A stretch of 64,000 nt of DNA from Parelaphostrongylus tenuis (Eukaryota; Nematoda; Chromadorea; Rhabditida; Metastrongylidae), in NCBI GenBank assembly GCA_019055375.1, contig JAHQIW010000246.1, forward strand, positions 234,988 through 298,987, read 5' to 3'. This document shows positions 1 through 13,012 of the stretch, in pieces (position 1 is the first letter of the stretch; every line of letters begins with the position of its first letter). The notes below the pieces were generated by a model, which saw only the letters and a program-made list of their open reading frames with translations, did not search any database and was not told where the DNA came from. A program made the position numbers and the translations under genes.

Positions 1-803
1 AGCTTCAATGGCCTAGTCGGATAATATAAAAGGAATCAACAAAATTTTTCCTTTCTAAATGACTAGCGTACCAAAGAAGATTATAGTGCGTAACTACTCG
101 TTGAGGTATTGCAGTGTGCTGACTACGTCTCACTCCTGTAGTTGTCAAGCAGAACCCATTTCCATCTGATGGTTTCACGGAGCGCATCATATTGTGCATC
201 ATAGGTGTGCAAACGATTTTCGCGGTAACGTTTTTCCCTACTTTTCATTCGTAAGTAGACAGCCATCTATTCCGGAAAAAATCAGCTCTACAATTTCTGT
301 GTTTGTTCTTTTTTGTTGTATTTTCAATATTTTTGCGTTCATTTGATCTCATAACTTTCATTCATATAGTGCTTCGACGTGGACCCAATGTATTTCTAAT
401 CATCGGAATTCAGCGTACAACCAAGAAATTTCGATATTGTGGAATGACTGTTCATGTTGGTTTCAAAAATAAAGCATACAAACAAGTGACCATTTGAGAA
501 TAGACATGTCTTGCCAAATGTTCATGACTGTCTTATTGTCAGAAAAAAACGTCAGATTTGAAACAATCATCATACAAATAGCGTGGTGTTATTCGTGTCC
601 GCCGAACGGCTTTCAATGAGCAGCAGCTGACGCATGACAGAAATGATAGGAAGTCTACTGATTACTGACATGATTTAGTCAATGAATGACGGAGTTATTG
701 ATGACGTAGGTGACAAACCTTCACATCAGCCGCTTTTCGCACCATCTCATTTTTCCTTATACGTCATCTTTTTTGGTAACTATAAAATGATATAATCTGG
801 TAG
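1..803. other. No gene seen
   Basis: AT-rich sequence with only short ORFs lacking splice context or recognisable domains. Confidence 0.6.
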
Positions 804-1230
804 CATATCTTGAGCCTTTCATGAGGTCTGCTATGGCACTAATAAAGTGCTAGACACGTGTTTCCGTCTTCCAACCTCGTCAGTAGCACGGTGCTTTTTG
901 GTTCAGCCAATCTCTTGCAGGGCTACACCCCTACATAAGGAGGAGTCAACGCCGAATTTTTTCAAATCACCGCATGTCAAGCGATAAAATCTTTCGACAT
1001 TGCAGTGACCAACAGTGGACCGCTCGAATGAAAGATATGATTCATTTTATCTGCCATGAGTGCAATGTTGCTGGATTTCATCACTTGATATGAGGCCTTT
1101 ATATGTAGGGGAATATCCCTCTGCAAGGGATTGGCTGAACTGAAAGGCACCATGCTACTGGGGGCTGCAAGGCCGAAGCATGTGCCTAGTACAAGTGCCA
1201 TAACAGACCATATGAAAGGCTCAAGATATA
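804..1230. mobile_element. MITE (family M1) with long terminal inverted repeats
   Basis: It begins TATCTTGAGCCTTTCATGAG and ends in the complement, ATATGAAAGGCTCAAGATA. The arms continue inward for over 100 bp (CTATGGCACT / AGTGCCATAACAG; GTCAGTAGCAC / ATGCTACTGG; CAGCCAATCTCTTGCAGGG / CCCTCTGCAAGGGATTGGCTG). There is no transposase. The 74-aa minus ORF inside is incidental. This is the clearest M1 copy. Confidence 0.75.
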
Positions 1231-1324
1231 TTATCTATTATACATTCTTTTGAACGATAAAAACAGTCGAATGAAAAGGTACATACTTATTTGATTCTGT
1301 TATTCATTAACGCATCTAGCTACT

Positions 1325-1619
1325 GATAAAGGGTTGAAGGACAAAGCTGTTGGCGTTGACCGGACATCTCTTATAGATTTGTCTTCATCAAGCATAGTTT
1401 GAGGTGATTGAATCAATATCTAGCCTTTACAACGACTCGCGGTAGCTTACCCATATATCATCAGTGTTCTAACCTCGCAGACAAGTCTGGCACCAAATCA
1501 CCGACTCTGGAGGGATGGAAAGCCTGATAAGCCTTGAGTGCGGAATTGAACCATTCACCATATTGATCATCCACGTGTGTAGCGTAGAGCACCTCTAACC
1601 ACTGCGCCACACGCTCTCA
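1325..1619 (-). repeat. tRNA-derived SINE-like element, family S1
   Basis: On the minus strand it begins GAGCGTGTGGCGCAGTGGTT, with a good RNA polymerase III box A, and about 55 bases later has GGTTCAATTCC, a near-perfect box B. The body is shared with other copies (GTCATTGTAAAGGCC-like, CAGACTTGTC..GAGG). The end near 1325 has the TTTATC-rich tail. That head-body-tail order is how a tRNA-derived SINE looks. Family name is mine. Confidence 0.7.
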
Positions 1620-2654
1620 CAACTACTGGTGCTACAAAAGATCAACAAACTTGAATGAATCAATGTAACTTGTTCTCGAGCTTTCTGCTTTACTTCTGCT
1701 ACTTACCATGTATAAACTTATGATGATTGAATGCGTTGAGATTTTCTCATGTTGCGCTGTTTGAACAAAAAAATTAATATGAATAAGCATTTCAAGCTCT
1801 CCAGATACCACATTGGTCTCTCATACAGTTGACTGCCTTATTGATGTTGTTGAGTCTTCGCTAGTTCTCTCATAAGACTCTTTTTTGAATATTGCGAGTT
1901 GCCATTCCATACTGAATTATCGGCGATTTTTAGAAAGATGAAAATTAGTTCAGCTTTCGGAGGAAATGAACTTCTGTGTGTACTTAAGACGTTGTTGTGC
2001 TTAACTAATACTCAATGAGTGCGGTATATTTGTAATCTCTCTGAATTTATTATATAACTCATAAAGCGAATAGTTTGATGAGTGGGGTGGATAAAACGGA
2101 AATAAAAGAGTAGGAATGAGTTGCTGTTGATCGTTTGGTGAAGGAAAAACGATGTTGAAAAGCGTCGTATTGAAGGACGCCTGACTACATCGTGATTATG
2201 TTATGTTAGTTCTGTGATAAAACTCTTCCGGTATCACTACTCAAATTTCCATCCTTTAGAAGAGAACGACTACAGTGTGAAGTTGAAATTTTGTTTTCAT
2301 GATGACCACTTACTTCTTTCTCTTCACTACTACAGTAGCTGATTATTTCTGTTGAGACAATTCTTCGTATTGTGAAACTGTCACTCTTCTGGTGATAATC
2401 ATCCGCTCTTTTCTTTTGTTATTAAAGAGACTAAATTTTCGTCTTTCAAAAGAATTTTGGGTACTTTGCACTATCTTTGCACTTTCAATGGTCACTATTC
2501 ATTTCCTTGTTGCCATTAATGCAGTAGCTAAAATTCGGTCTCTTGGAAAATGTGGCTAACTCTGACGATATCGTGCTTGTTCAACGATCATTCACCTCCC
2601 TTATTCTACCTAGCGTTGACCCTATTACTATCATTTCAATAATTGAATTTTCTA

Positions 2655-2775
2655 ACAATATATCCAGTGATGTGGAGCGATGTGCAGAAACTTTGCATCA
2701 TGTGGAACTCGAACCCACATTTCACCCTAACCGTGGTCGCGTGCTTAACCGTTAGATTACAAACGTTCGTTCTGA
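2655..2775 (-). repeat. tRNA-like SINE head, family S2
   Basis: Plus strand ATGTGGAGCGATGTGCAGAA, GGAACTCGAACCCACATTTC (box B complement) and CGTGCTTAACCGTTAG (box A side). It shares the GTGGAG..GTGCAAAA lead-in with the copies below. Confidence 0.5.
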
Positions 2776-2809
2776 CGCCACTTAGAATTTTCTAACAGTT
2801 GAAAGAGTA

Positions 2810-3265
2810 TCGATAATCAATCAGAATTCTTTTTATTTCACCGCCACTTGTGGTGGCATGATGTCATGATGTTACAATATACCCAATAATGTGGAGTGCT
2901 GTGCAAAAACGTTTGGTCAGCCGGGATTCGAACCCAGATCTCTCTTTTCGCGGGAGCGTATGCTAACCGTTGCACCACCGACTCGTTTTGCCCAGCACTC
3001 TTTTTACGCTACAACTCGTTATCTGTCAACAGCCAACCGTCGACCGTGTGGCAGGGCAGCCGCTATCGGCATTGAACCCACTTGTGTTGACAGATATTGG
3101 GTATCAATAATCAGTCAGAATTCTTTTTATCTGACCGCCACTTGCGGTGGTATGATGTTACAATATACCCAATAATGTGGAGCATACGCTCCCGGAAAGA
3201 GTGAATGTGGGTTCGAATCCCGGCTGAGGCAAATGTTTTTGCACAGCACTCCACATTATTGAGTT
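2810..3265. repeat. S2 SINE-like copies, one complete and one rearranged
   Basis: 2810-2990 reads on minus GTGGTGCAACGGTTAGCATA and GGTTCGAATCCCGGCTGACC, perfect pol III box A and B sequences, followed by the body (CCACATTATTGGGTATATTG) and CCGCCACTTGTGGTGG on plus. 3100-3185 repeats the body. At about 3185 it joins an inverted head (AGCATACGCTCCCGG, GGGTTCGAATCCCGGCTGAGG) on the plus strand, giving an inverted pair ending CACAGCACTCCACATTATTG. Confidence 0.6.
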
Positions 3266-4191
3266 TTAGAGTCTGGCTACAATGTAAAGATGTCTTCATC
3301 CATTGATGATGATTCGTTCTGTTCATTTTATCCCTGCAGTGAACAGCTAAGTTTCGAACAATTTAATTTATGATGCGAAGGATAGGGAAGGCGATATTGG
3401 CGAACGTCATCTATCGTATTTGAGATAAAAGAGATACCAACCTAATATTAGCTTGAACAAGGACATCGCGAGATTGGTATATGTTCTTCCTCGAGATGCT
3501 AATAAGCAGGTTATAAAAACCAAGTTAATAACCTAGATAGTTTTTTCTCAAACATTGCGCCAACAGATAATAATAGTGAAAGTCAAGACGCTGTTTAATT
3601 CATCTAAGACTGACTGTTCATTATTTTTCTTCGCTAATATCTTTTCTATCAGAAAGGGGATTGCTGCCAGTAGATGTTTCAACGATTGGATCCTTAAAAA
3701 TTAAGGATTAGCTTCCAACATGTCTGTATTTATTACAGCTAGTACTTGAAAATGCGTCGTGAATTTACTGATCTGCTTTTCATATTATAGCAAATAGCTC
3801 TATTTGATATGTGTATGAGCGTATCTCAAGAATCTTTGCCATGTAAAGGCCAGGCACGCTCTATAGCACTGGTCATAGAAAGCTGCATGTATCAAAGGTA
3901 CCTATTGGCTCTGAACCTCAGGTAAATCCATCGGTTAGTATGCATGCCTCTTCTGCTCAAAATTGATTTGTGTTTTCTACATACTACTACATTATACATT
4001 GGTGAGAACCCTGTTTTTTGGGTAGTGAATTATGCAATGTTGCCAGGAACTTAATTTCAAAAAACTAGAAATTACTTATCAGAGAGATCGATAATCACCG
4101 TCAACAAATAAGCCGGAAGTGCTGGAAACATCACTCCATGTTTTTGCTTGGTAGCACAGATTTTCAAACCTATCACTTATTGTGCATAAGA

Positions 4192-4830
4192 ACTAATCAT
4201 AAAGAGTGTTAATAATCATTCAAGAGCTCAAAACATCTGACTAGCTAAGTGTAGCCGGTTTCTGAAATGTCTTTGATATAACGCTTCAATGAAGGGAAAA
4301 CAATTGTGTTTCACAAATACGTTTTTCTTGTGAGACAGGGCTCTTTCTTTAGACTGTTAGTACTCATTCCATAGCGTAAGATCCAAAGATTACAACGCTA
4401 TACTTATTTTTTGTAAAGACCGTTTCTGTGCAGTGTAGCAGAGAAAATAATATTGATTCTTACACGCGAGCAAGTGCTCTTTGGCCAATTCATGAGCCCC
4501 AGAGGTGGGGAAAGGTGGCGCATTTATTGAGCGATGTTGCCTATGTGAAGTGTGATTTTAGTTATTTGATTAAGAATTGTTTTCCCGTTTTACAAGAAAC
4601 TCCAGATTAAACGTGACTCTCATACTAAAGATTTTCTCTACATGTTCACGTGCTTTCGTGCTTCCAGCGAAATAATAGCTGAATTGCGCTTTTGATATAA
4701 AAAAAAACATAATTTGATTTCGAATTATACAGCCTTTCAAGAAAGTTTTTTTTAAAAAATTGGCTACGTGCAACGCTAGGCAGAGATTTAAACTTTTGAA
4801 TGATTACTAACACTCTTTATGAAAATTTCT
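4192..4830. mobile_element. MITE (family M2)
   Basis: Inverted ends AATCATAAAGAGTGTTAATAATCATTCAAGAGC-like and TTGAATGATTACTAACACTC..ATGAAAATTT. Internal markers shared with the three other copies: GGGAAAACAATTGTGTTTCAC, then a subterminal CATTC-ATAGC-GTAAG block and a CGCTATACTTATTTTTTGTA block. No transposase. Confidence 0.6.
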
Positions 4831-6029
4831 TGTTCGGCGTAAGGGATACGTTGGGAAACCTGTGCTACCAAACGGAAAACAGCCCAAGACTCATACCTAT
4901 CGTTTGCTAAAGTCAGAAAGATTAAGAAGCATCAGGTGAAAAATATGATGGTCATTTGGATTAGGACTAATTAGAGGCTCTGTCATCCGTGTAGACGACT
5001 GAAGGAGTTGCTAGTGTCGGGGACTATCCTTTGAACTCTTCAGTCTCAGCTATTTTTAATTTAGGCCGAGGCCTCCCCGTCTACTTTTTATCACTTTGCT
5101 ACTTTACTTAATCAGTCTCATGGTTATTTTCCAATGTACGAATCCCAGTACTTCTAGCACAGTTATTCGTCTCGTTCGTGAACGTGGGTAGTAATTCAAC
5201 ACGGATGGTAAGTTTCAAAAGAAGCCGTTTACTATCAGGACAGGAATTTTTATGTCAAATTTTTTCCGCTGAACTTTCAAAAGTGTTTGACTGAGAAAAT
5301 TTCTAATCAGTATGACCATTTCATGTCTTAGAGAGGATGAAACCACTAACATTAGGTCAAACAATGTTGCATTGAAAACTCTTTCAGCAAACTCCTCTCT
5401 CTTGATCAAGTAAACAGTTGCTTGATCAAAGACGAGTATAATGGATGATCAATCTCGATAAAGATGATAAATCCTTCGATTCGTGCATCTACTTTGTATA
5501 TGACGTTTCTACTCTAAAAGCTCCCATATTTCTCTATAAGCTTCCATCAAATTTATAAATGCGCCCACGTAGTTTAGCTATTGAGTTTTGTTGTGGGTAG
5601 AACAAGGATTATACAGAGTAGAAGTTTTCTCATGACGCGTTGTGTTTCTTTCGATTCTCAAATGTCGTGCAGCACACACCCAAGCCTTGGAACATTTATT
5701 TCCATCACTATTTTGGCATCTAGAAATTGAACTAGTCAAACAATGGATCTTTCATGAGTTAATACGTCCGGCATTTATTTGTCACAGCTGTGCTGCACTA
5801 CACAAATTTCCTGTAGAATTGTTTGTAAAAATTGTTGATTTTCCTTTTTCAAACTCAAAAATTCAAATTTAACTCACAAATTACAGTGTGCTGACGTCAT
5901 GAAAAAAAGTGAGCCTGCGAAAACATATAAATAAACGCTTTTCTGCAATGATACAAGCACTCAGAGCAATAATTCGTAGAAAATTTTTCCTCGATTGTTC
6001 TATGGTGGATATTTGATTGATCAATCTAT

Positions 6030-6321
6030 TAAAGGATAAGGATAGAGCTCTCGGCATTGGTCAATTCCTGAGGGATGCGATGCGTTTCTCTTCATCTCCT
6101 TAGCTTCTATTGAGGTGACTGAATGCATATGTGGCCTCCACAATGACTCGCGGTGACCTACTGATGGTGTCAAGTCAATGCTGATTATCCTCCCAGACAA
6201 GTCTGGTTCCGATTTACCTAGTTCGCAGAGATGAAAGCCATAATGTGCCATGCACACGAGATCGAACCATGGATCTTTTGTGCGACACGAACACCTCTAG
6301 CCACTGCGCCGCATGCGCTCC
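6030..6321 (-). repeat. SINE-like S1 copy
   Basis: The minus strand has GGAGCGCATGCGGCGCAGTG at the head, GGTTCGATCTCG as box B, the shared body (plus strand GAGGTGACTGAATGCATATG, TGGCCTCCACAATGACTCGCGGTGA in part) and a tail of CTTATCCTTTAAT. Confidence 0.7.
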
Positions 6322-7693
6322 TGTTCAATAAATTATCATAATGTATTATAGTTTCTTCTAAACAACAATAGTGAGCTTTATATTACCTGTCGTTCAGGGT
6401 TATCTAGAGTTTCAAATAAGAGCTAGTAAAACTTTTATCTTCCCTATCGCGCGCAAAAGTAATCCAGTTTGTTCTTCTTGCTGTAGGATATCGTAAAACA
6501 TCATGTTTTGTCTTAGATTTTCCGTGGCAAAATTGGACTGTCAAGTGGGATCTTGCTACTGCGGGTTTGAAATCTCGGAAGTCCAGGCGGTAGTGGCTCA
6601 TCGGTTGTTACCAAGGTGCATTACGAGTGCGACCCTTTCTAAATTAGCTAGATATTTGCATATATTTCGATTTGAGAAGTATGCTGATAGACAGTCTTTT
6701 CTGATTTCTCTCTCAAAAAAAAAAACTTCCATTGTAACCATACCGATCCTATGAATCAAGAATTCCTTAGTCGAGGAATTAAACTATCGACTATTTGAGA
6801 CAAAATATATTGCGCATGTCAGGAACTACATCGCAATTATTTATTTGAAAGCATTATAATATTGTAATTTTTCTCAAATATTTGTGAAGTTGAGTAATCA
6901 GTCTCTTTCTTTCATGAGAAAATTATTCATGAAAGAGCGGTACAAGACATTCCATTTAATGATCAGAGAGATTTTCATCAACGAAAAAATTGCAGTTCTT
7001 TCTGTCATATCTCAGTGAATTTCCATACGAAATAGAAATCAAGCTTTCTTCCTGGTGGCGATGCGGTGGTCCAATTGTCCTGTCCCTTTTCTAGTTATTG
7101 ATGTTCTTATTATCAGTTGAGAGGTATACTGAGTGACGCTCAGACAGGATTTCCTATAACTTTCCCCACCTTCACAGCACATGACAGATCATATTTTCGT
7201 TGATCATTGTTTGACTTACCAGATTCATCGCCTAATCATTTACTAAGAGTGCTTTTACTGCTTACTTGCTGACGTGGAACTGATTGAAACGTCACTACAC
7301 CATAGTCATCAGCAATTACCGACGTTTTCGTCGACAACATTGCGTCCAGTGATGCCCTTGTAGCTTAATTATCAGTGTGAACTCTCTTATTTCATTGAAT
7401 GAGGTTAATGAGGCGAAGGACAACAACAACAGTGCCGTTTAAGTGAAGATGCGTTTCTTTTACTTATACTTTAGAGTTCGTACATTATTTTGATCCCATA
7501 AATGATTCTATACTTCCGCATCATCTTTGCTGAATTCAACTGAGAGTATTTCTATACTGAGTGGGTGAGTTTTTACACCATTCTGATTACCCCGGTAAAA
7601 AGAAGAGAGAGGACAAAGCAACCTCTTTATCCGGAGCAGTGCTCTGCGTCATTCCATCGTGCATAAAAGAATTTTCGTAGACTGATAGGTAGT

Positions 7694-8205
7694 TTTAAAC
7701 TTTTCAGAGGTCTGGTGTGACATCTTTAGTGGTAGACGTGCGTTTTGGCTATCTATTCTCGCCAGCTTCATCAGTATCACATGCCATTCGGCTGCTCATC
7801 CTACTATTGATAATCGCCCTATCATCGCCGAAGAAGTATAACTCCACGTCACCAAACCTCTAAAAGATCTAAAACATTCTATCAGGCTGCACTGAATTTT
7901 CAAACAAGCTTTCAAAAAGTCGATTGAAAAGTATTGTATTTCAGAAAAGTATTTCAAAAAAAAAAAGTACATATGCTCCATAACAGCCATAAGCCATGCA
8001 ATCGACAATCCATCACTCCGATAGAACGCAACATCAGGTGTCTGATGTCACTTGACGTACACTGATACTTCTTTGGCGACGATTCTTAATGAGAGTAACG
8101 GCAAACAACCGAATTGCATGTGGTACTGATGAGGCTTGCGAGAAAGTCCAAACTTACGTCTACCACTATATATGCCATAACAGACCTCATAGAGGCTTGA
8201 AAAGC
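7694..8205. mobile_element. MITE (M1-like) with inverted ends
   Basis: The left arm has AGAGGTCTGGTGTGACATC, GTGGTAGACGTGCGTTTTGG and CCAGCTTCATCAGTATCACATGC. The right arm has GCATGTGGTACTGATGAGGC, CTTACGTCTACCAC and CATAACAGACCTCATAGAGG. The interior is non-coding. Confidence 0.6.
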
Positions 8206-10202
8206 ATTCTACCAGAGTATATTGAAATTAAGCGAGGTTTCAAAAAAGTCGATTGAAAGATATTCTCATAGATTTCATGAACTATTAACCGTCGTATTTC
8301 ATGGTCATAATTCACATAATCTTTTACGAAAGAAATGAGGCTCTAAGTAGAAGATAACATCGAAATTTTGTGTTTCTGCAACAGATGCATCTTATTTTCA
8401 CCCACGGCATCTATTGGACGACCAACTCAGCTGAATGGAAGTTCCATACAAATTATTTGCTTCGATACATGGCTTCTCTTAGGTCGGAACCGGTGCCGTA
8501 TCTGTAATAGTTTAGGAGCTGCTCGATTGAAAGAAAAATTTTACTAGAAAGCTCAAAGGCAGAACGGAAATGCATATAAGTTAATGCATGATATATAGTC
8601 TGCTACTACGAGCTGGTGAAATCAACGCTTGTAACCTAAAATCTGTTCAGTTGAAAATCCAATGAATTGTAATGAAAATACAATGAATTTTGTGCCGAAA
8701 TTTTTATCAACGTTATAGGATTTATCATTTAGTTCTGATTCTTCCCTATTTAGACTTAGACAAATATTTCTGGTGCCCTTTCATACATGAAACCTTTTCT
8801 TGGTTTGTGCGGATTTCAATTATATTAATATTCATATGTTATCCGATGTGATATATTCTTTTATTGCATGTAATTTTATATTTATAAAACTCCTTATCAC
8901 ATCTACTTTTCGATTCCCAACATTCTCGCATTCGATTAGTTTTTTGTCTTTTACCATCCATAAAATTCTTCGAAAATTTCGCGTGTTGTTTCAATTGCTT
9001 CTTGAGCATTCGTCTTTTTTATAGATGTAGAATGCTGACTGAGTCAACTGCCTTTGCAATCTTTATATAGCCTATCTAAAGTATTTCCATGTAGATTCGA
9101 AAGAGTGTGATAAGGGTTGAAGTCTGTACTTTTCCGGCCTTGAGAGTGTTGGAAGAATTGGCCTAACCAGGGCGGGGTCGGACCAGCAGTGCTCGTTAGG
9201 GGTGATATCGCAATAATCCTGGTGTAATCTATGAAGACTCAATATTCGTTAAATTATCTCACATGTTGTCCATTTCTACAGAGAGCTCGCGCGAGGTTGG
9301 TGCAATGACAGTGAATGATGGTATATTTCTTTCTGCCAACGTTTAGAAAGAAATTCCACATTCTTACGTTAAAGAATGGCTTCAGGATTATTGAAGCCGT
9401 TGTCGTTGTTATCTCAAAGAGCTTTTTCGCCTTTAATCATTTCGTGCCAGCTCGTAACTTCATTTTCACAAGGTTAGTCTTGAGACTGAACACACCCCAA
9501 TTAGGAGGTGTCATCTCTGATAATTCTTTGAGTGCATATAATATACTTTGACTATTTGATTCACTATCATGAAACGCATGTAGCGTGCAATGCGTTTTCG
9601 TTTAGCTCTCTTTTATTGCTTCATACTTGTACTTCGTATGGAGGCCTAGTAGATTTTGGAAAAAAGTCTTCGTTATATTTTATGCAGAGTTGTTACCATA
9701 ATAGTCGTAGATTTGAAGGAACAGAAAGGCCTATAGACTGTGATGGTCACTGTATACTTACCCTATTCAATGCTGTTGTTTGAGAATTTATGCTCTTTAA
9801 AGAAAAAGAGTCCTTTATATAGAGTGCTTTTTGTGAATGATTATAGACCTGTGGCCTTTTCATGCTTGCCCTACCACCTAGTTGGATATCTTCATTGAAA
9901 TATGCGCAATAATGAGGCATCTCATCTATGACGAGATCGAAACGCTTTCCAGGTACTGTTCAGTCCATAACAGGATTTTGTTTGATTCCAGATGTTAAGT
10001 GCAATTTGCGCACATCCAAATACATGGGTGGATTTATATACATACTTAAGTACTTTGATACTTGAGTGGCTCATTTTCATGAAGAATCGCTTCCGCCGCA
10101 CCACACTTTTGGTTATGGTATGCCATGTTTTGAGAAAGGCAATAGGAGGATGTGGTAGGCGTTGATTGATCTTTTCAGTGTGTGTCATGCATTCGATGAT
10201 CA
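8206..10202. other. No gene seen; GC-rich patch at 9138-9225
   Basis: Ordinary AT-rich DNA except for GGCCTAACCAGGGCGGGGTC and the following bases, which stand out by GC content. 8800-9020 shares a diffuse motif (CGTGTTGTTTCAATTGCTTCTTGAGC-like) with 28730-28900 and 39835-39980, another low-copy repeat. Confidence 0.5.
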
Positions 10203-10374
10203 AGCATCGTTTCAGGCGATTTGAAGTCTTTATAGCCTATACAATGCCACGGCCTACTAAGTTAGTGCTGCTATCTCTAAGGCAAATGTGATGTCAATTT
10301 ACTAAGTCCAGAGTGTTTTGGAGCGTGGTGAATGTGTGTTCCAGAGAACCTCTAATCACCGCGTTACACGCGCT
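10203..10374 (-). repeat. Degenerate S1 copy
   Basis: Plus-strand AACCTCTAATCACCGCGTTACACGCGCTT and TTTATAGCCTATACAATG correspond to the S1 head and body, but box B is poor. Confidence 0.4.
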
Positions 10375-10559
10375 TCTATAGATTAAGAAGCTTTTTTTTT
10401 TTCGAAAGACTGAAAATGTTCGAAAGAATTCTAGGATTAGACTGTAATTTTCTTCTCCTCACTTCTATTTTCGCAAGAAGGAGACGATTTTTCAAATTGT
10501 CGTTTTGTTGTACAGTATGGTATTCTTTATTTGAACCGAAATTTCGAAAACACTACTTC

Positions 10560-10795
10560 CGCCATTAGTTGAATATCGTGCATCAGACGGACCAACAAGT
10601 AATTCAAGCAACCCATCTGCAACCTCGCAACATCGGAGGCCCAACTTTGGCAGCCTGATATCATAAGTTCGATCCCGCCGTATAATTTACAGAGGACTTG
10701 AAACGACCCTAAGTTAAGATTTGGCGGGAGTTGTACACACGTTTCACCCTTACCAGTGATTCGTGCTAACCACCTAACCATCAAGGCCCTTGTTC
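10560..10795 (-). repeat. S2-like tRNA-derived repeat
   Basis: Plus strand AAGTTCGATCCCGCC and, further on, GTTTCACCCTTACCAG..GTGCTAACCACCTAACC. The two tRNA-like patches in one unit suggest two heads in tandem. Confidence 0.35.
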
Positions 10796-11698
10796 TGTAA
10801 TTACTCTTTTGACGATATAAGGTAAACAGTGCTTATATATTTACTGCAAATGGGCTGTTAGCAATCAAGTGTCAACGCGTTTTCTTTGGTATGCACATAC
10901 CGTCATGAAACTCGATCAGGCTGACAACTATTGGTTGTATATAAGCTACAAGAATTATATTTATTTTACCGCTCAGCAGTGTTATGATGTTATAGGCATA
11001 TATCCAAGAATGCTGCGTACAAAACTATGAGCTTCAGGCTGGAGTGGAACTCGCGTTTGATCGTCATTAGGTTCATATACTAACCACTACACTACAAATG
11101 AAATTGTTTATTTTGTTGAGTTCGAAGAACTTTTAGGTTGATGCGTACGGGAAAAAAGTTACCATTACACTATAAATGAAAATGTTTACTTTGTTGAGTT
11201 CGGTGAACTATTAGGCTGATGCGTACGGGAGGAAAAGTTAAGCTATCAATACGTCTTATGGCTCCATCAGCAAAGTCATGTGCAATGAGTATTATTCAGT
11301 CGTTTCCAAATCCATCATCCTGGAATTATGATGACTTCCAAAGTGTTTGTACAAAAAATATTATTGTTGATAGAAAAAATACCACTTTTCAATTACGAGA
11401 CGACTATATTCAATCATCACGAAAAAAAAAAATGGTTTTCCTGTTCTAAAAGACAAAGGAAAAGTTTCGTTGTCGATTGAAACATATTGTGTCGTAGGAG
11501 TCGGTGAGGTCAGAAAGTGTTGTGAGTCCAAAATTCCACCGAAAATTAATACCATTTTGTAGCAATGATCACCCTCACGTCTAATTTGATATCCAGTAAT
11601 TACCATTAAACGATAAACTTTTGAAAGGAAAAAGGACAAGAAGGGTTCTTTCTGATTATGAGGGAACAAAATAAAAAACGATCTCATTCGCTGGGCAG

Positions 11699-12350
11699 AA
11701 ACTTTTCATAGAAGTATTAGCAATCATTCGAAAGCTTGAATCCCTAGCTGCCTGTAAAATTCAAAATTAAATTATTTTTCACAAAACGGTTTCGGAGAAC
11801 TCAAAATGTATTTGCTTCGTGGAAGACTTTTTTGACTTGACAGCGCTGTAGCACATGAAAAGATTTGTACTTCACACCTCGCCGGACAGAGCCCTTTTTC
11901 TGGAGTATTAATAATCATTCGATGCCGTAAGTTCTAATGATGCAAACGCTATGCTTATTCTTTGGAAATCCGTTTAGCAGGGGAAATCGATCAGGTTTTA
12001 CATTTCGGTAACCTTGTTTATCGACCAGTCTGTGCGACCGAGGACGGGGCGATCGATCGCATTTGAAATATTGTTATACAAGTAGGGATTTTTTTACCGC
12101 ATTGGCAAAAATTCAGGTAAGAATGTATGATTCTAATAATACAGAGATTGCTCTACGCGCTGATATGTTTTTTTGCCTCCCACAAATCAAACTCTTGTAG
12201 AAATGAAGCCACACAGTGGGAATGAAGCATAATTTTTCCTGATATCTGCATCATTATAAAAGGCTGTTTCGAAAAACCGGTGACGTGGGGCTGTAGCCTC
12301 AAGTCTCAGCTTTTGAATCTGTACTGACTTTCCTATGAAAATTTCCTCTC
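11699..12350. mobile_element. MITE (family M2)
   Basis: The left end CTTTTCATAGAAGTATTAGC and AATCATTCGAAAGCTTGAAT is mirrored by GTACTGACTTTCCTATGAAAATTTCC on the right. Internally ATTAATAATCATTCGATGCCG and GCAAACGCTATGCTTATTCTTTGG match the M2 subterminal blocks. Confidence 0.55.
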
Positions 12351-12774
12351 CAGCGAATGAGATCGGTACTTCGTTTGTTCCCTTAGAATCAGAAAGAACC
12401 CATTAATGATCACTTGCTTGCTATGAATTACATGTGGTGAGGATAAACGAACATATAAAGCAAAGGTATTACTTTCGTCTTCGTTATGAATCAAAATGTA
12501 AGCCATCTACCTCTACCATTTGTGGTCCTTCAAGTCGTCAAGTGATTCAAGCTAGCATCAGTAATCTCTATTTATTCCTGTCTCATACCGCAGTCACATA
12601 AGATACGCTAAAGGAATAACACTTTTAGTGCTTTGTCTCTCTTTTTTTTTATTGCTTCCGAGAATCAGTTTAACATGGAGAAACTCCCAACACTCTGCTA
12701 TTGCATAGATTCACTCTTTTTGGATTTCCATCCATATCGAAAGCGTTTGTAACATCGACGAGAATTATTTATTT

Positions 12775-13012
12775 AAACGCATTTTTAGCAGTGATATGAT
12801 GTTATAACTTTCCATCCAATAATGTTGAGCGACATGTAGAACTTTCAACCTCGGGCGTGAACTGAAACCACGTCTCACGTTTTCCTGTGACGCAGAAATA
12901 GCAATTTTAGGACAGGAGTTCCGATAGTGCAGTAGTTTGAACTTCATCGGAAAGGGTGAGACATGAGTGCAACTTCCGCCCAAGATTCAAAGTTTCCGCA
13001 TTCACTCAGCAT
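12775..13012 (-). repeat. S2-like repeat copy
   Basis: Plus strand TAGCAGTGATATGATGTTAT, CCAATAATGTTGAGCGACATG and CGGGCGTGAACTGAAACC match the S2 body, followed by a second inverted patch (GGAAAGGGTGAGACATGAGTG..CACTCAGCATTATT). Confidence 0.4.

Noticed and set aside
2930..3000. Possible true tRNA genes (perfect box A/B at S2 and S1 heads)
   Set aside because: The sequences do not form acceptor and anticodon stems and are repeated with long shared bodies, so they are SINE-like.
9138..9225. GC-rich patch considered as SRP, 5S or snRNA gene
   Set aside because: GGTCGGACCAGCAG loosely recalls SRP helix 8, but the required GGUCGGAAAC/GGAGCAG pattern and flanking domains are missing; no 5S or snRNA motifs.
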